Part shown: positions 41,601-55,858 of the stretch, piece after piece | Layout of the letters: every line of letters starts with the position of its first letter | Numbering within the stretch: position 1 is the stretch's first letter | DNA from: Dipylidium caninum | Lineage: Eukaryota > Platyhelminthes > Cestoda > Cyclophyllidea > Dipylidiidae | Assembly: GCA_017562135.1 (NCBI GenBank) | Contig: QEYB01001208.1 | Location: 1,279,959-1,343,958 of the forward strand | Length of the DNA: 64,000 nucleotides | Reading direction: 5' to 3' | Translations under genes and position numbers: made by a program | Notes under the pieces: model-generated | What the model was told of the DNA's origin: nothing | The model's input: the letters and a program-made list of their open reading frames with translations, nothing else | The model's database searches: none

Positions 41601-44600
41601 CGCCACGAAGTCCATCACACGGAACAGCCCTCCGCCTTCACAGTGAGCTCTCGCGTACCGAGGGCAAGCTGAACCCGTAAGGCGAAGGGGATATTTGAAA
41701 GAATTACCATGAAGTGCGTGACTTCGAACAGAGGTTGTGTGAACTGTGTCCCCTTTCGACGTTCATTTCCCATCAGTGTCTTTATCCAAGGGGTGATTGC
41801 GTCGTCTAATGTTCATTAATCTGGCTTTCTTGGAGGCAAATGTCTCTACGAGGACTGAAATGCAGAGCAGCAGATGGGCTTGGTGGCCTTTCCTCTGGCC
41901 TAGGACTGTTGCCCCCTTCTGCTATGTTGGCCAAAATGTTTACCAGATTTAACTCCTAATATCCAACTTAATACACCACTTGGTGGCAAATGGGCGTGGA
42001 AGGAACGGATTATACAACAGGGTGGTTTGTTATCTACATTTGTGCCCATAATCTCATATACGTATACTTTTCACCTGTAGCCGTCAAAGGCACGTTAGTG
42101 TCACAAAGGTGAACCAGAGAGACACCCAAAACATGCAAACAAGACCGCACATCGCCTTGATCTTTTTGTTCCCTCTGCGAGGACATGATCCCTTTCTGTC
42201 CAGACGAAGGAACCACGAGAAGGGGATGTGATTACACTTGCTTGCATCACATGGTGCAACCCACTTTGTTCCCATCATCAAAGGAGTGTTGTCGATGTTT
42301 TGTACCCAAATCCAACATCATGCATAAGTTGCATTTCTCTCCTTTTTCTACTTTCCCCCGCGGACTAGTGCAGGTGTGCGAGTAGAATAACTGCGATCAC
42401 TATGGGTGAATTCGACTTTAGACGATAACGGAGGCATTCGAGTTCAGGTGATCAAGAGACGGTGATGCTGTAACTGTGGTCCGAAGCGCCCCTCCCCCAA
42501 CCAGTCGGGAAGATCACCAAAGGTGGCTTGTGAGAGTCGGAGGGTTAGTGGGAATCAACTACGAGGGCTGTACAAAGTGGAAGAATATTGAGACCCAAAA
42601 TATGTCGGACGCTTCCAACCAAGATACGATGAACTTCTGCTGCAAAGTAGCGTCCTCAACTCTAACCTGTGAGATGATTTCTCGCGAAAGTGCTGAAACA
42701 CCCATCACTTTCATATGACAGCGCCTTAGAGAGGTAATTATTGGGGGTGTATGTGACACCACCGCCTTGTCCTAAGGCAACACGGGGTGAAGGGGAGGAC
42801 CCAGTCCAGTCGGGCTACTCGGACTGCATGCCTCCTTCGCCTCCCAGTCCACAGCCAAGTGTAGGGCGCCAGACACGACTCCCCTTCGCCTAAGGTTGCC
42901 ACGTTGCTCTGCATTTGGTGTTGGTGGGTCCGCTCACACTCATCTAAGCGTCGCTTTCGTCCCATGCGCCAGGGTCTTCTGTCTGAGGTAATTTCGTATA
43001 TTTGCCGTCCCCCCGCTTAAAATAACCGATCTGTAGGAAATATTTCACTCGGTTAAAGGATTTAACGTAACACCCTATTTTACTGTAGCAATGATTTGAT
43101 GTCCTCTAACCGTCAGGCTAGTGATTCTCGCCTCGTCGTGAGGGTTTCCCACTGCTCTGATCATCAGTGGTACTGGGTGAAGGGGTGCACTCAGTCACCT
43201 CCGAAGTTAGTGCCCCTGCGTATGACTTACGCCGTCTGATGTGCTCTGACTGTTCAAAAGCCACTTTCCCTCCTTTCTTACTTTTGATTATATCCCTTGC
43301 TGTTCCACCAGCCGCTGGAGAGTGCACTAAGTGCGGTGATGTTCATCATTTGGGGACTTTTTCTTGGAATTTACTCACCATGTGGACCGTTGCGTGAGAC
43401 ACTGGTTGGAATGGCTTCTCATGGCGAAAAAATGGCTCCCATTCTGTAAAAAGTGATCAGAATGTTCTCAATTCCACAAAACTAATATTTTTTTGCGACA
43501 CGAAGCATTACTTGCTGAGGTCGTCTCCTTTGCCTCTAGTCTCCCTCGACTCCTCACAGCACCACCTTCGCTCTTCTCGAAAGCATATTTGAGGGTGCTG
43601 CGTCAATTGCAGCATGAGCTACTTGGACGAGTACGTCGGGTCGATGGGACGCCCTCCTGCAATGACAAAACGTTTCACTTCTCCTCCAACCCCACCTCAA
43701 TTGAAACGTCCATGCTACATGTGCCCCTGGCCTTTCGACCTGCGGGATGCCCCTAGGGATTAGGGCACGCGACTCACATGCGGGCGCCGCCACGTCTCCG
43801 AAGGCCGAACCTGATGTGGTCTGATGCAGCGGGCCCGGATGGACCCGCATGTACGAGTGAATGCGCGCGATCTGTCCGAGACCCGAAATTTCATTTTGGG
43901 GAAGAGGTCGAAGAGCCTACGAGAGAGTGGACCAACCACGTCTCCCTCACCTAACCGGGACAGTTGCTTTGCTGCATTATTAAGGCAGCCACCATCACGC
44001 AAGGCCTGGTTCACCAACGGGAAACTCAAATCTACACGTGGTTAAAAAGTGGAACAAGCTTGAATTTTGTGCAGTTTAGTTAGGCCCATCGTCACATAAA
44101 TTCCCACCTTAACACTGAGACGCCTTGTCCGCGACGGCGGTTATGAAGAGACGGGACGATTCCTACTAGCTACACGGGAATAGCGGGTGAATGCGTGTTT
44201 TCACTTGCCCTCTCCCTTGTTCATAACACGACGCCATCAAAGTATTTCCTCAACTGCCCCTAACCGGTAATAGCCGGAGATCATTTCGAATGGGTTTTGA
44301 TGGAGGATGAACATGCCTTGTACACTCTTCTCTAAGCTCCTCTGAGAGCTAATGAATTTCGTCCAGCCACGATTCATTTTGCCCCTCCCGTGAGGAAGTT
44401 CGACTGTAATGGCTTCTGTTAGTACCTAATACAGCTAGGATTTGTTTATATGTGGTGCAAAATAGAAGAAAAGGAAACTGACGCCCTCTTAATATACGAC
44501 TTAGCCACACGGATCCTCGTTTCCGTTCAACATCTTCGGGGACAGTACCTGCCATAGAGGAGCCTGTTACGCCTGAAAGCGAAACGACTCCGTTCAACCT

Positions 44601-47600
44601 GACAGACGTTTCAAAAGTTTACTAACGCCAAGGCGCACTTGCTTCGTTCACGTTGGGATATTTCATATCCGTTTGTTCGTGTTCCTTCATTAATAAAAAT
44701 CTGATTTCCTGCCAGGCCGATAGCACCTTTCCCACCCGTGTACCGTCACTATTTCCGCCCCTAGCAAATGAGGCAATGCATTAATGGACATTTCTTTATT
44801 TATCGTGCCTTCGGCTTCCTTCGGGCGGCAGGGGAAGCAGATGTTACACGCTCGCACTCAAGCTGGACAGCAGCTTGTACTGGTTACGTCGTCCGTCTAG
44901 CAGTCTCCTTCCACATCACTCATTAAATACGACCAAAGCACACTTATTGCCCTATTTTAGCACCTTCTTTCTCCTTTCAACACGATGTACTTCTCCACGT
45001 CACTTATCTTTTCAATAAACTAAAATGTCTCCTTTTATTTGTTGTTTACGCAGCTAAAACCACTACGAATGATTCTACCGCACAACCGCAACTTCATACC
45101 ACCCAGTCGTGAGCCGCCGCGCGTGGTTACTAGTGCATGCGCAGCGGTAAACAACAGAGATGAAATTACAAAAGAACTCTCATCAGCCCAGTTGGAGCTG
45201 CGAATGCGGCACTCGTTGTTGCAATGCGGGCAGATGTCGTTCCCCTTGCCAATAGGCGTAACCTTTTGACCTGGGAAGGAGTCGAGGGGGAGTATGAGGA
45301 GGAGGAGGAGATGGTACAACTTGTGATACGCACAAAGCTCTTTGTTCATTATCGCAACTTGACTCCAACCACCAAACCAGCGCTCACTGCGTAAAGATCC
45401 GGTTACTCTTCGTGTGGAAGCAGCTGCGCTCATATAAGAGGAGCTGGGCTGGGCGATTGGGTCTTTTGCTTCATCCTGGAGCGTCGACCAAGTCCAACTG
45501 AACAAGAATCGCTCATCGTTCAATTTAGGCTGAAGGCAATTGAGATACCTGACTTGCCAATATGGCCCATGGGACAGTGAAAATAATTAACTTTGATGAG
45601 TGCCCACTGGGTCACTTTCCTAATGGGCCGCACTACCACCGCACTAACAAAGAAGGGCGTGTCCTCGTCTTCTGCTTCGCATGGGAAAAGGGGCGGACGG
45701 AGTTCACTCCACTTCGCGTGAGGAAGAAGGTGAATTTTAGTGGATGTGACAAGACAGTGATTTCCACCTCTGGCCCTCTCCCCTTCACTAAGTGATCTTA
45801 TGCAGTAAGGAAATGCGTTCGTGCATACACCTGCGGGACATTCAAGTTCTTCGTGGACACATTACTTCCTTCTCACTGACGCGCAATGGCAATTAGGTTG
45901 GCGAAGGAGGCTGATGAGACTACAACTCTCCAAAATCCAGCCTGGTGGATCGTGCGGCACTGACGCGAGGCGCGATCCCCGTCGCCTGCAGATCCCCCCC
46001 CCCTCCACCGACCTCCCAAAATAAATCTCCGTGTTTAGTGGAGCCGCACGAAGTGCGGATAAAGTTGACAACTGCTTATTTATACGCCAAAATAAGGGCA
46101 AGGGGGGCATTCAGGTATAAATGAGATGTCAGTCTGAAAGGTGCAAATGCCAGTCACGTGATCTGCGACTTTTCTAGTCGAGGAGGCACACTTCGACCCC
46201 ACGTCGCCTCAACATCAAAGAAGGTGGGGCGGTGCTGTCGCCATCGCGGTGGTCTGATAAAATCATCGCGTTCTCTCGTTGCCCCATTAATGCTTTGAAA
46301 GGCTAGGGGAACTACGAGAAAAAACTACCATGCCAGGTAGATGCGCCTGATCTACCTGTACCGTTAACTTGTACTGCGATGAAGTAACTATTCTACTCGA
46401 GCTTACCTGTGAAAAACCGAATTTTTCATACGCAAAAGCATTTGGCATGTCAGTCCCGAAGCCCTCTGCCGCTTTGAAGGTGCCTGTCGTGAAAGCGCCG
46501 CTTATCGGCGGCAGGCAGTCTGTCATTTTCCCACGAAAAAGGTACTGATGTTGGTCGCATATCAACATCCTCCCCGAGTCTGGATACAGCCATAGAAGAG
46601 CGGGAATAATGGATTTTATTAATCTTTCCCCTCTCTATGGCTCTCAATTAACGCTGCCATGTCGCGCGACACTCACGAGCGCTGCCGTGGAGCTAATAGC
46701 TGGAAGCTTTATAACCCACGCTTCTCCCATCAATTAGCGTCGAAATGCCGCGGCAGACTGTTTCGTGTCCCGGCGCTCTCCCAAGGTGCCTAAACGTTGG
46801 GGGATTAAGATGCGAGCAGAATTGTGTTTGATCAGGTCTGGAAAAGTTACAGAGGAATGCCGAGCCTTTCTTCGTCTTTCACCATATGTCCCAATGGTAT
46901 GCTTTTAATTCCCATTATATAGGGGGTTTATTAGACCTAATGCGACATTCTAACACTGGCGTGTCATACAGCAGTAAACAGTTAGAACCTGGTCTGTTTG
47001 GCTGCCAGAAGAATTATCGAGTGCTCCCCGCCGTCCCGGATGGTAGTATCATTGCGTCCATTCCTGTGAATATGAGAAATGGATTGGCGAGTGCTCCTCA
47101 TAGTGGAGTGGCCTGCACCAGTGTGTCGCTACTCCGAAGAGACCAGAGTTAGACATTGTTCTATCAATCCCCCCCTTTTGATCATTCACAAAGGCCAATG
47201 CACGTGTCAACTTCTCTTCACGTTGACAGACGTAACAAGTCAAAGTGTTGGGATGATATTCCCCCGGTCTTGTTAGTTGCCTTCTTCGCGGCCTATGGAT
47301 TCTTCATCTCCACCTCAGCCTACTCTGAAACATGCCAACGCAGTTGATGACTTTGGCATCCAGTCCTACACCCATGGCTTTCCTTTAGTGCTCGCATGCG
47401 GCGGCTGATGCGCAATTGTTAAGTGTCATCCATCTCACGGCTCTTTTTTTGATAAATGCAAAGGGACAGATCCTGTGATCTCACATTGGCAAAGTTTCTC
47501 CCTCTTCCTAAATACTCCTAGGCGCTCTATATGCTGACAAATGGGTGAAGTCTTTCTTGAAGCCTCAACCGTCTTCTTACACCATGGACGTGGGTTCTTG

Positions 47601-48151
47601 ATTGGTTTTTTGTCCAGTTTAAGAAGGCCATTTTTCAAGAGATACATGGCCATGAATAATAAATGGTAAAACAAATGTTCCCCGGAGGTCTGTCAGCGCT
47701 GCCAACCTAACTTCCATGTCACAATTGAAGCAGCAACGAAAATTCTCTCCGCTTCCAGTCAGCAGTGATTTAGAGATGAGCTTGTTATTAATACTGGGCA
47801 TTTTGGCCCTTTGAAGAATTTACACGTTGCATGGACTTAGTCAACATGGCCATAGTTTGAAAGAGTTTTTTTACAACGGTGGGCACGTTATGCAGGGCAT
47901 GAATCCATTATGACAATCTACAGTTTGCGTCTTTTCTTCTTTGCATGGTCTGCAGCAAAACCGTCGCCTCAACGTCCCACTGAAACCAGTGACTACGAGT
48001 GACGAATTAGTTTTGGAATGCATTCACTATTTAAGGGGAGGAAAGTTGCCATAACTTTGACATTTGCCATGAAAAGCTTATTTGGGCAGGAACACGCAAT
48101 GTGATTTCTAAACCTTTGAGAAGGATTCAAATCTTCAAATGGTCTTCGTAG
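38618..48151. other. Gene-poor region
   Basis: I find no gene I can support. The frame at 41042-41230 (+; FIQLRDGGVKISYNKLDP) and the 162-codon frame at 45523-45035 (-) are the most protein-like, but neither has good splice sites or a family signature. Composition is mixed, with scattered GC-rich patches and no large tandem repeat. Confidence 0.4.
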
Positions 48152-48419
48152 AAGGTGTGCACGTCACGTACCCCAATCCATTCGCCTACCTCATACGGCC
48201 GAAGGCGGCCCCCGCGATATGCTGCCTCACCTCTCCAACGCTGGTAACTCTACTCTCCACCGCCAGTCATACGACCCACCTGCCACTTGGAATAGCCGAG
48301 ACGTGCCCCTCCTGCAGTTGCCCCGAATCGTGCCTCTGCCTGTCTCGCTACACGTGGACCGTGAAGGGGACGCGATGCTCGCGGTCGACGGGACCGTTGG
48401 AGGTGTGACTAACAATTAA
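48152..48419 (+). CDS. Candidate isolated exon, laminin-G-like
   Basis: After a TCTTCGTAG acceptor the plus strand is open for about 89 codons and ends SLHVDREGDAMLAVDGTVGG. This resembles the late strands of a laminin-G/neurexin-type domain (basic-Gly turn, then L-x-V-D-G). The donor (GTGTGA near 48403) is poor; without splicing the frame stops at 48419. The opposite strand is also open, as is common in GC-rich DNA. It could be one exon of a large-intron adhesion gene, or chance. Confidence 0.22.
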
Positions 48420-51400
48420 AGCGGTTACTCTCCTCAAGACACGGTTTGGGCCGCTATACCTTGAGTGCCGACTGCGTTATGCCAGGCTACGTTACATGGG
48501 GTTTATTACCAATGTAACATAAAACGCAAATAGAAGTGAGTCAAGGCCAACTTGGTTAAAAAGGGAGGAAAGAATCTGCACTTGGCGGCTCTCCGGAAAG
48601 CAACTTAGCTGTTAGAAGTAAATTTCGTTCAGCGCATAAATGTTCAGCCGGAATTTCTCGCACAAACTGCCCGTGTGAATGGGGCAATTTATTACCGCAA
48701 ATTTCCCAACACCATTGGCTCTTCCCTTGTGTACGACTTTTGCCCAAGCCCTATGACATGGAGATTACCACCTACACCTTACACTCTGGACATGTTTTAT
48801 TTCTTCTTCTTCTTTTTCTTCACGCCTATGCCTCACTGAATCGGTCATATTTCATGTCGTGTGGGATTATCTTGTTCCTTATCCATTGCGATTTAAGTAC
48901 AGACTGGATTAGACTTATTGGCACTGCGGACTTCATGCTTGCGGCGCGAGAAAGCAGCAGTCGTCCTACTCTTCAGGACAGGTAGTGGGGTGTGAAGGCA
49001 ATATGATTAGGGCCTCAAGCCTCGGTGACAGGCAAGCCTCGACGGTACGTCGTTGCCTGACGGGAGAATTGACACTGACTCAATTTATTTTTCCCACCTC
49101 ATACATAAGCCGGTGCAAGTGAGTAATTAGCGTACTCAGGAGTGCCGTCGTGGCGAAAACAGGGAACAATTAAACGAACGCTGCCTAAGATGCCTCAAAG
49201 TCTGCGTGTAGGGATATAATCGAGGTGAAGCGTGTATGCTGTTACAATTAAGCAAGGGTTGTAGTCGGACATCCCCAACCAAACTTCTTCGGCAACAATG
49301 GCATATTTATTCGTTTGTGGTCACAGTTTTCTGCTGCCACTGATGTCGTCACTCGTATGAATTAAGGTCATTGGGTCGGTCGATGGGCGGGGTAGCATGG
49401 CAGACACTATGACCGCGTCCACCCTGCGATGTCCGCACTCTGCGCAACCTCCTGCTGCCATGACCACATGAGAAGGGCACCTGGTGGACAGGCAGATTTC
49501 CACACCACGGCGGCGGAAAACAGCGATTCCTTCGGCAAATGGCTACCCCGTTTAAGTTAACATCAATGCCGGAAGAAGGGGTGTGAAGTTGAAGAATTTG
49601 CGGGTGCGTAGACATCGTGAGACGCACACACGTTGCCTCGGGACTCGGTCCTTTCGGCTCTGAGCGTTGAGAGGTCAAATGAGATGAGGGCGGGGTGCCC
49701 ATCACCTCCAGAGCCTACGTTTCGCATTATAATTACGCAATCTATAATGGTTCATTTAACAATCGTCATTGTCACTTTATAGCACGTTTTATCACCAGCC
49801 TTCGCCCCGGGGTGCAATTAAAAGGCGTTTGTGCCCATTGGTAACGCTTGACTGCCAAGACCATTCCGAGTTATGTTCCCATTGGAAGAAAACGCGTTAT
49901 TTATAAAGTAGTTTTTTCCCTCCGAAACTAATTGCATCGCGGCAAGCGCGCAATAGTGTGTAGAAACCGGTCCAAGCTCTGGTACGAAGTCCACCCTTAA
50001 AGCAACCATCACGTTTCCCCCGGCGATCCCCGCCTCCCGATCTCTGCCCGCCAACTCCCACTCTCCCCCTCCGCCTTGCGTAGGGTTATATTTTGATACG
50101 ACTGGAGAAAAGTCCGACGAGAGAGCAGCTCAAGCGCCCTTCTGCTCTATGCGAATGCTAAACATTTCTCAATATGTTGGGCGACTAATTACCGAGATCG
50201 CGGTGAAAAGGAGATAGCTATATTCTCTCCTCTTCTTTCATCAACTTTGGCGAGCTCGTGTTGGAGCCTCATTAGTGCGTACACCATCGTCATTCTTCGT
50301 TTCAACCTGCGGTCTTAGCCTACATTTGAGAAAGACGTGCCTCAGCCCCTAATGATGAGGAGGTCTGATTATTCAACTTAAATTACGCAAATACCACGCT
50401 CACTTTACATTACATTGCGACGCAATTATTAATCTCTTACGGGGAGAGTTTCCTGACGATACATATCGACACTTAAACTCACCGTCGTGACAATAACGTC
50501 TAAAAATGTCTTAGATTAATGGTCCCTAAACACGAAATGCAATAACAGCAATAAACGGCTCTGCATGTTGAGAATGCAACGTTGCGAAAGCCACAGATGA
50601 GTCTGGGAACTTGAGTTTCCCCGTTGCTCGAAGGCTATTGGTTCTGGACGAAGAAATCCTTCTCCCCCCTATGCATCATCTTTGTGTTCCTGTGGTTTTT
50701 CGGCACTGTTTTATTAGCACATTAAATCGAACGTCGCATTTTTTATCATTCGAATTGATCGTCGAAATGGCGTAACTGTCTCCCTTTTTATTCATACCAC
50801 CGTCTTCTTCATCAGAATGCACTATTCCGCCAATGATTGCATTGACACCGTGGTTCTTTCATGTTATGCAAAGACCTCCGCGGGGATAGCCAACCCAATC
50901 CACCACTGAGATTCAGAAGCTGATCTTCTTATTAGATATCGCGTTTTACAACATTTTGATTGTATTCAAAATATTGGAATAGGTAAATCAGAGACTTATA
51001 TGAGGACCGAGTGTTTCAAAACAGATGGTTCGGACGGCCGCGAAGACTGTCGGCTTAGAAAACTCTGTCCAAACTCAAATACTCTGTTTATTTTAAATAA
51101 ACAACTTGTGTCTCTCTCGAAGTGTGACGATGTATCCAGTGCAACAGGGGCTCTTTTAGGCTGGGATAGGCGCATCCACCACCTTATTTGGCCTTTCTGT
51201 TAGATTACAATAATGCGCTGCCTTTCCATTTGGGACACTCTCAGCAAGGACCAAAATTTTATCGGTTTCGCTATTTTCCAGTGAAATGCTGCACTATAAA
51301 GGCAACTTGTTACAAAACACTCTCTTCTTCCTCTATGGTCCTAAATTAAGTGATATTTCGAAGCGCATTCCTTTCCGCGTCACCGGGAAAGGTTTTTCGA

Positions 51401-54126
51401 GACGCAGTGGTGCCTTAAAGTGCTCCAATCCCACCACCTCTTACCAACAAACGCACATTAGTGCCTGCGTTTGCGTCTCTCAATTCCTCCATTATCGGCT
51501 ATGAGTTTTGCGAGCGTATAAGGTAAGACCTCCCATTTTTCCCCTTGGCGCGGTGCCGCTTTCCCTCCAACATAACGAAATGCGCAGCTCGTAGTTAGGT
51601 GAAGAAGAGGGGTCATTGACCGTGATATTAAAACTATTAACTCGCTCCTGAGTTCCGTAAAGCAAACCAAATGAATTCATAGGCTTGCTTCTATACGAAT
51701 TAGTCCAGGAATAGTGGGGCTCGAGGTGCTCATTATCCTCTCAGTTAAGACAAGTCAGGCTTTCTGCAGGTGCATTTTAAACTCCTATTAGATTGACATG
51801 TCGGTTCACATGAGATACTACCAGCGGATGCTTCTCAATTTTTCGACTGTGACATCCATTAATTTTACGTTGTTTAATGCCACAGATTGTAAATTGATGA
51901 AGTACCTTGATCCCCTTGACTTTCGGAGCTTTTAAGGGGAAAAAGGTGAACTTGCAAAAATGCCGACTTATATGTAATGTAAGCCGTTAAAATACCAAAA
52001 TAACCGCTTGTTACTAAGATAGCCCCACAGAAAATCCTTATATGGCATTAGCATGTCTCACCTTTTTCCTCCTATTTCATTTTTTCTTTGACATCAGTGA
52101 GATTTTAACGCGACGATGTGAGTTGACATAATAATTACTGATAAATGAAAGTAGGCCCAGTCAAAACCTTTATGTTTCCGTTTCTTCTTCCGTACCGGTA
52201 TTATTAAGCATTCCACCTTGATAAATTGAACGCTCATCTGTAAATGGCAACGTTCTAGGCGCAACACAATTCCAGCGAAGCTCTCGTAACGACGGAAATT
52301 TCATTTATACAATACCTTTAGGAGCGGTCCCATCGACGGGACAAAGAGTCAGTACAAAATTATTCCCACTGGGTCCGATAACTTGGATCAGCCTTTTTTA
52401 ACCGTCCTTGTATTTCACAGTGACGCTTGAGGTATACTGATAGGAAGTGTCATAGCTAAAAGATCGATTCATTGTCCTTCGGTTTTCCAATTTTTTGAAC
52501 AGTTTCAGGGTAATGTGTTCACCTGTGATTTCCTGAAAGTATTTAAGAAGCGGCAACATGTTTACAACATGCCTTTAGCATTTGTCTTCTATCGGTTTAT
52601 AGAACTTGCCAACCAAGTCACTTTATCTTGTTGCTAAGTCTTTTGGTCTCATTACGCCAAAAAGACAATAGAAGGCACGAAAACACAGTTTCTTGCTTTT
52701 TCCCATTTTTTCCTGCTGCTGTGTCACAGATCACATTCCCCTATAAAGAAAAATGACTTAATTTCAATATATTAAATCAATCTCCAGCTACATTACCTAA
52801 GACAATACTTACAAGTAACGTGAACCTAAACGGCTGCAGTTTACGTTAAAAAATTTGTCAAGTACTATTCCAAATTAACTAAAATATGAAGTTTTACTAC
52901 GTCTTCTGTATTCGCTGATGTTTCCTGATTGATTGTTACCTCTTTCGTAATTACGGAATATTTGTAAGAGGAAATATTTAATAAATAATATTACGTCATA
53001 GAAGTCTCTGAATGTTCATTAACTGTAAAATTGGAGCTTTTGCAAAAAAAAGTATATTTGTTTACGACAACGTTGGCAGGAATCATTAATGCTAGTGAAG
53101 ATTATTTCGATTGAATACGATAAATGATGGGAAGAAGTGCCCTTTTTTCCTACCTACGTTCGACACCTGTTTCAAAGCTTGCAACCTAGTACTTACCGAG
53201 TTCTTGCAGTCATTTATTGTGCACAGCTGGCGTCGAATGTTAGGCATGTTAAGTTCGTTATTTCCAAGAGCAAAAAACAGCGACCTTAACAATGCCTGTC
53301 CTAATTATATCATTCATAAGACTCAATTTGCGGCAAAACTCAAATTTTGAGGCAAACTTTTAATCATCCACAAGGATTTAAAAATTTTTCCGAACGCGAA
53401 ATTGAGGCTCCTTTGTACTATCTTCGCTAAAGCCAATCCTATTTAAAACATGTTAAACAATGCAAAACTAAAAATTAAAATTAAAGAGTAATGTTTTGCA
53501 TGCTTTGCTTTATCATATTAGTCAGAAAATACCCAAATATTTAATCCAAACTACCATGTGTTTAAATCTGCTACACCAAAGATGCTCAACTTGAAAACGG
53601 GTCGAACCTTCAATTCTTATATGTAAACCACAGGTAGTGGTAGTCGCAGGTTAAATTACATCCTTATTAATTATCTCTCCCTAGACAAACATTTGACTGC
53701 TGCTATCAGTTTTTGTTACCGGCAAGTTCATCCTCATTACGATAACTCGGGAATCCATTAGTAAACGTCGTGTATTTTAACGGTAACCTGGAACATTGTT
53801 CGTATTAAATAGCTGTAACTCTATATTATTGTTTAGGACGCACACAATTTCTATAAGTCATGAGGCATATCTACTATTCATAAGCGCTAGGACCCCCTCC
53901 CCCTTAAGATTTGCCTAATGCTCGGTGTTTACTTGGGACCATTATTATTTATGCTTCAAATTGACTATGTCCGTGGTTGTAGAATTCCGTTTTGTCAGCT
54001 TGCAACCTTTAGTCTTTCTGGCAGCTCTTACCATTTTTCTGCTGAGCTACTAATTTTTAAGAGCGTCTTGACTTCATTTATAGTACATTATATTAAATGT
54101 AGGTCACGTTTTGGCTTCAATTTTAA
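48420..54126. other. Gene-poor, increasingly AT-rich intergenic region
   Basis: No supported gene or RNA gene. Base composition falls to clearly AT-rich from about 51 kb to the PP2C start. Only short open frames without signatures are present. Confidence 0.45.
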
Positions 54127-55487
54127 ATGGGTCAGCTTATTTCTGGCCCAGTAACATTCAAAGATACCAAGTTGTGGCAGAACTCCCAATTCTACGTGGC
54201 CGCGTCTAGCATGCAAGGTTGGCGCATTCGGATGGAGGATGCTTATACCTGCTTTCTCGACCTCTCCCAATCTGATTCTCCATTGCCCCCTACTGCCTAT
54301 TTCGCTGTTTTTGATGGTCACGGCGGCACTAAAATCTCCGAGTACGCTGCCACTAATCTTCATGCGAAGATAATGGCTCAACCTGCCTATGGTAAGAATA
54401 GAGAAGTAAAAAATAATCGTTCACCACAAATTTCTATATCTTATAGCTCGAGGCGATCTCGTCGAAGCAATGCGCTCTGGCATTTTAAAGCTCGACGCCG
54501 AAATGCAGGCTAAATTCACAGGACAAATCGTATCGCCTCCGGGCGTGCCTTCTAATTTTTCTGAAACGGAAGCGGAGAGGAGTCTTTTCTCCCCTGGTGT
54601 GGATATCGGAGGATCCACCTGCATCGCGCTGATATTGCGCGGAAACCGCGTTTACTGCGCAAATTGTGGAGACAGCCGTGCCGTCCTGAGTCGACAGGGT
54701 GTTGCTGAAGCGCTGTCCGTGGACCACAAACCAACTATAGCCTCAGAGTGGAGTCGTATTGTGGCTGCAGGAGGTTGGGTAGCAGCCAATCGAGTTAACG
54801 GGAACTTAGCACTTTCGCGTGCCCTCGGCGATTTTGTGTACAAGCGTAACTCTACTCTCTCTGCCGAGGAACAAATTGTCTCGGCGGAACCTGATATCAC
54901 TCAGTGCGAATTAAAAGTCACTGATACTGACGAATTTATTGTTATTGGTTGTGATGGCATATGGGATGTGATGACTAATCAAGAGGTTGTCAGCTATGTC
55001 CGTAATCGTTTAGCAAACGGCTCTTCTCCCGATCTCGTAAGTTATTTCGTCTTTACCTTTTTGGCGGCATTGACTTAATATGCTCCCTCCAATATCTCCA
55101 TAAGTGGTCCCTCAAGGTTTACTTAAGTATCCGACATCTACTTTTAAAATACGTCCTCATTCGCCTTAACTCTGTTTTAAAGAATGCTCATGTTTCTGAC
55201 CTCAAAATGTATTAGCCGCAACCAGAACCACCAAAGTTCACTTTTTTAATTAACCTTGTGTGGGTACTGACCTTCATTCTCTTACTTAAATGGCTCGTAC
55301 ATTTGAGATATGCGAGGAGCTGATGATGCATTGCCTGGCGCCCAGCTGCAATCCGAACGGCCTGGGCTGTGACAACATGACAGTCATCATCGTCTGCTTT
55401 CTCAACGGCGACACCCATGAAAGTCTGAAAAAACGATGCTCTCGACCCTGCCCCACTGGCGTAGGTAGTAATGTCCTACCGCCTTAG
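54127..55487 (+). CDS. PP2C-family Ser/Thr protein phosphatase (PPM type)
   Basis: Three exons, 54127-54391, 54447-55036 and 55308-55487 (phases 1 and 0), encode 344 residues. The first intron is 55 nt. Metal-dependent phosphatase motifs are in order: RMED (35-38), VFDGHGG (61-67), GNRVYCANCGDSRAVL, NLALSRALGD, VIGCDGIWDVM and GCDNMT. The aspartates in these motifs bind the two Mn/Mg ions. The start MGQLISGP fits an N-myristoylation site (Gly2) and resembles the MGQ start of yeast Ptc2/Ptc3. The C-terminus is short, with none of the acidic insert of PPM1G. The acceptor of exon 3 (TTTGAG) is weak but gives the expected ICEELMMHCLAP. Substrates are unknown; PP2Cs often oppose stress MAP kinases. 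The gene converges on ISCA1, 371 bp away. Confidence 0.92.
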
Positions 55488-55858
55488 TTAAATCCCGTCC
55501 CTACCAGACCTTATGCCTTTCATGTAATGCATTTATTGGGTTTCGCAATTTCCCACGACCTACTTAACTTGTTTAACTTTGCCTTTTATATTTCTGAAGT
55601 GTTGCGCTGATTAGTGGTTGATTGAGAACATTTTTTTCCTTATCTGAATATACCCTCTTGAATATCTAAATGCCAGACTCTTGGATGATAATTTGTTGTC
55701 ATAGCATGCAAATTATTAGAAAATGTGGATTAAATCTTTGGACAAAATGAGTGAAAATGGAAGGAGCCGTCTTATGACTACCGGAATCTAGGAGTTAACT
55801 GTACAATAGCAAGGGGGATGGTGGGAGAGTAAGAATCAAGAATTTCCTGTGCGCAATC

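Noticed and set aside
45035..45523. 162-codon minus-strand open frame, one of the longest in the gene desert
   Set aside because: No family signature or splice context, start not supported, and a low-complexity Leu run; consistent with chance in a stop-poor patch.
54485..54900. Minus-strand frames overlapping the PP2C gene
   Set aside because: Shadows of the plus-strand exon, which carries all PP2C motifs.
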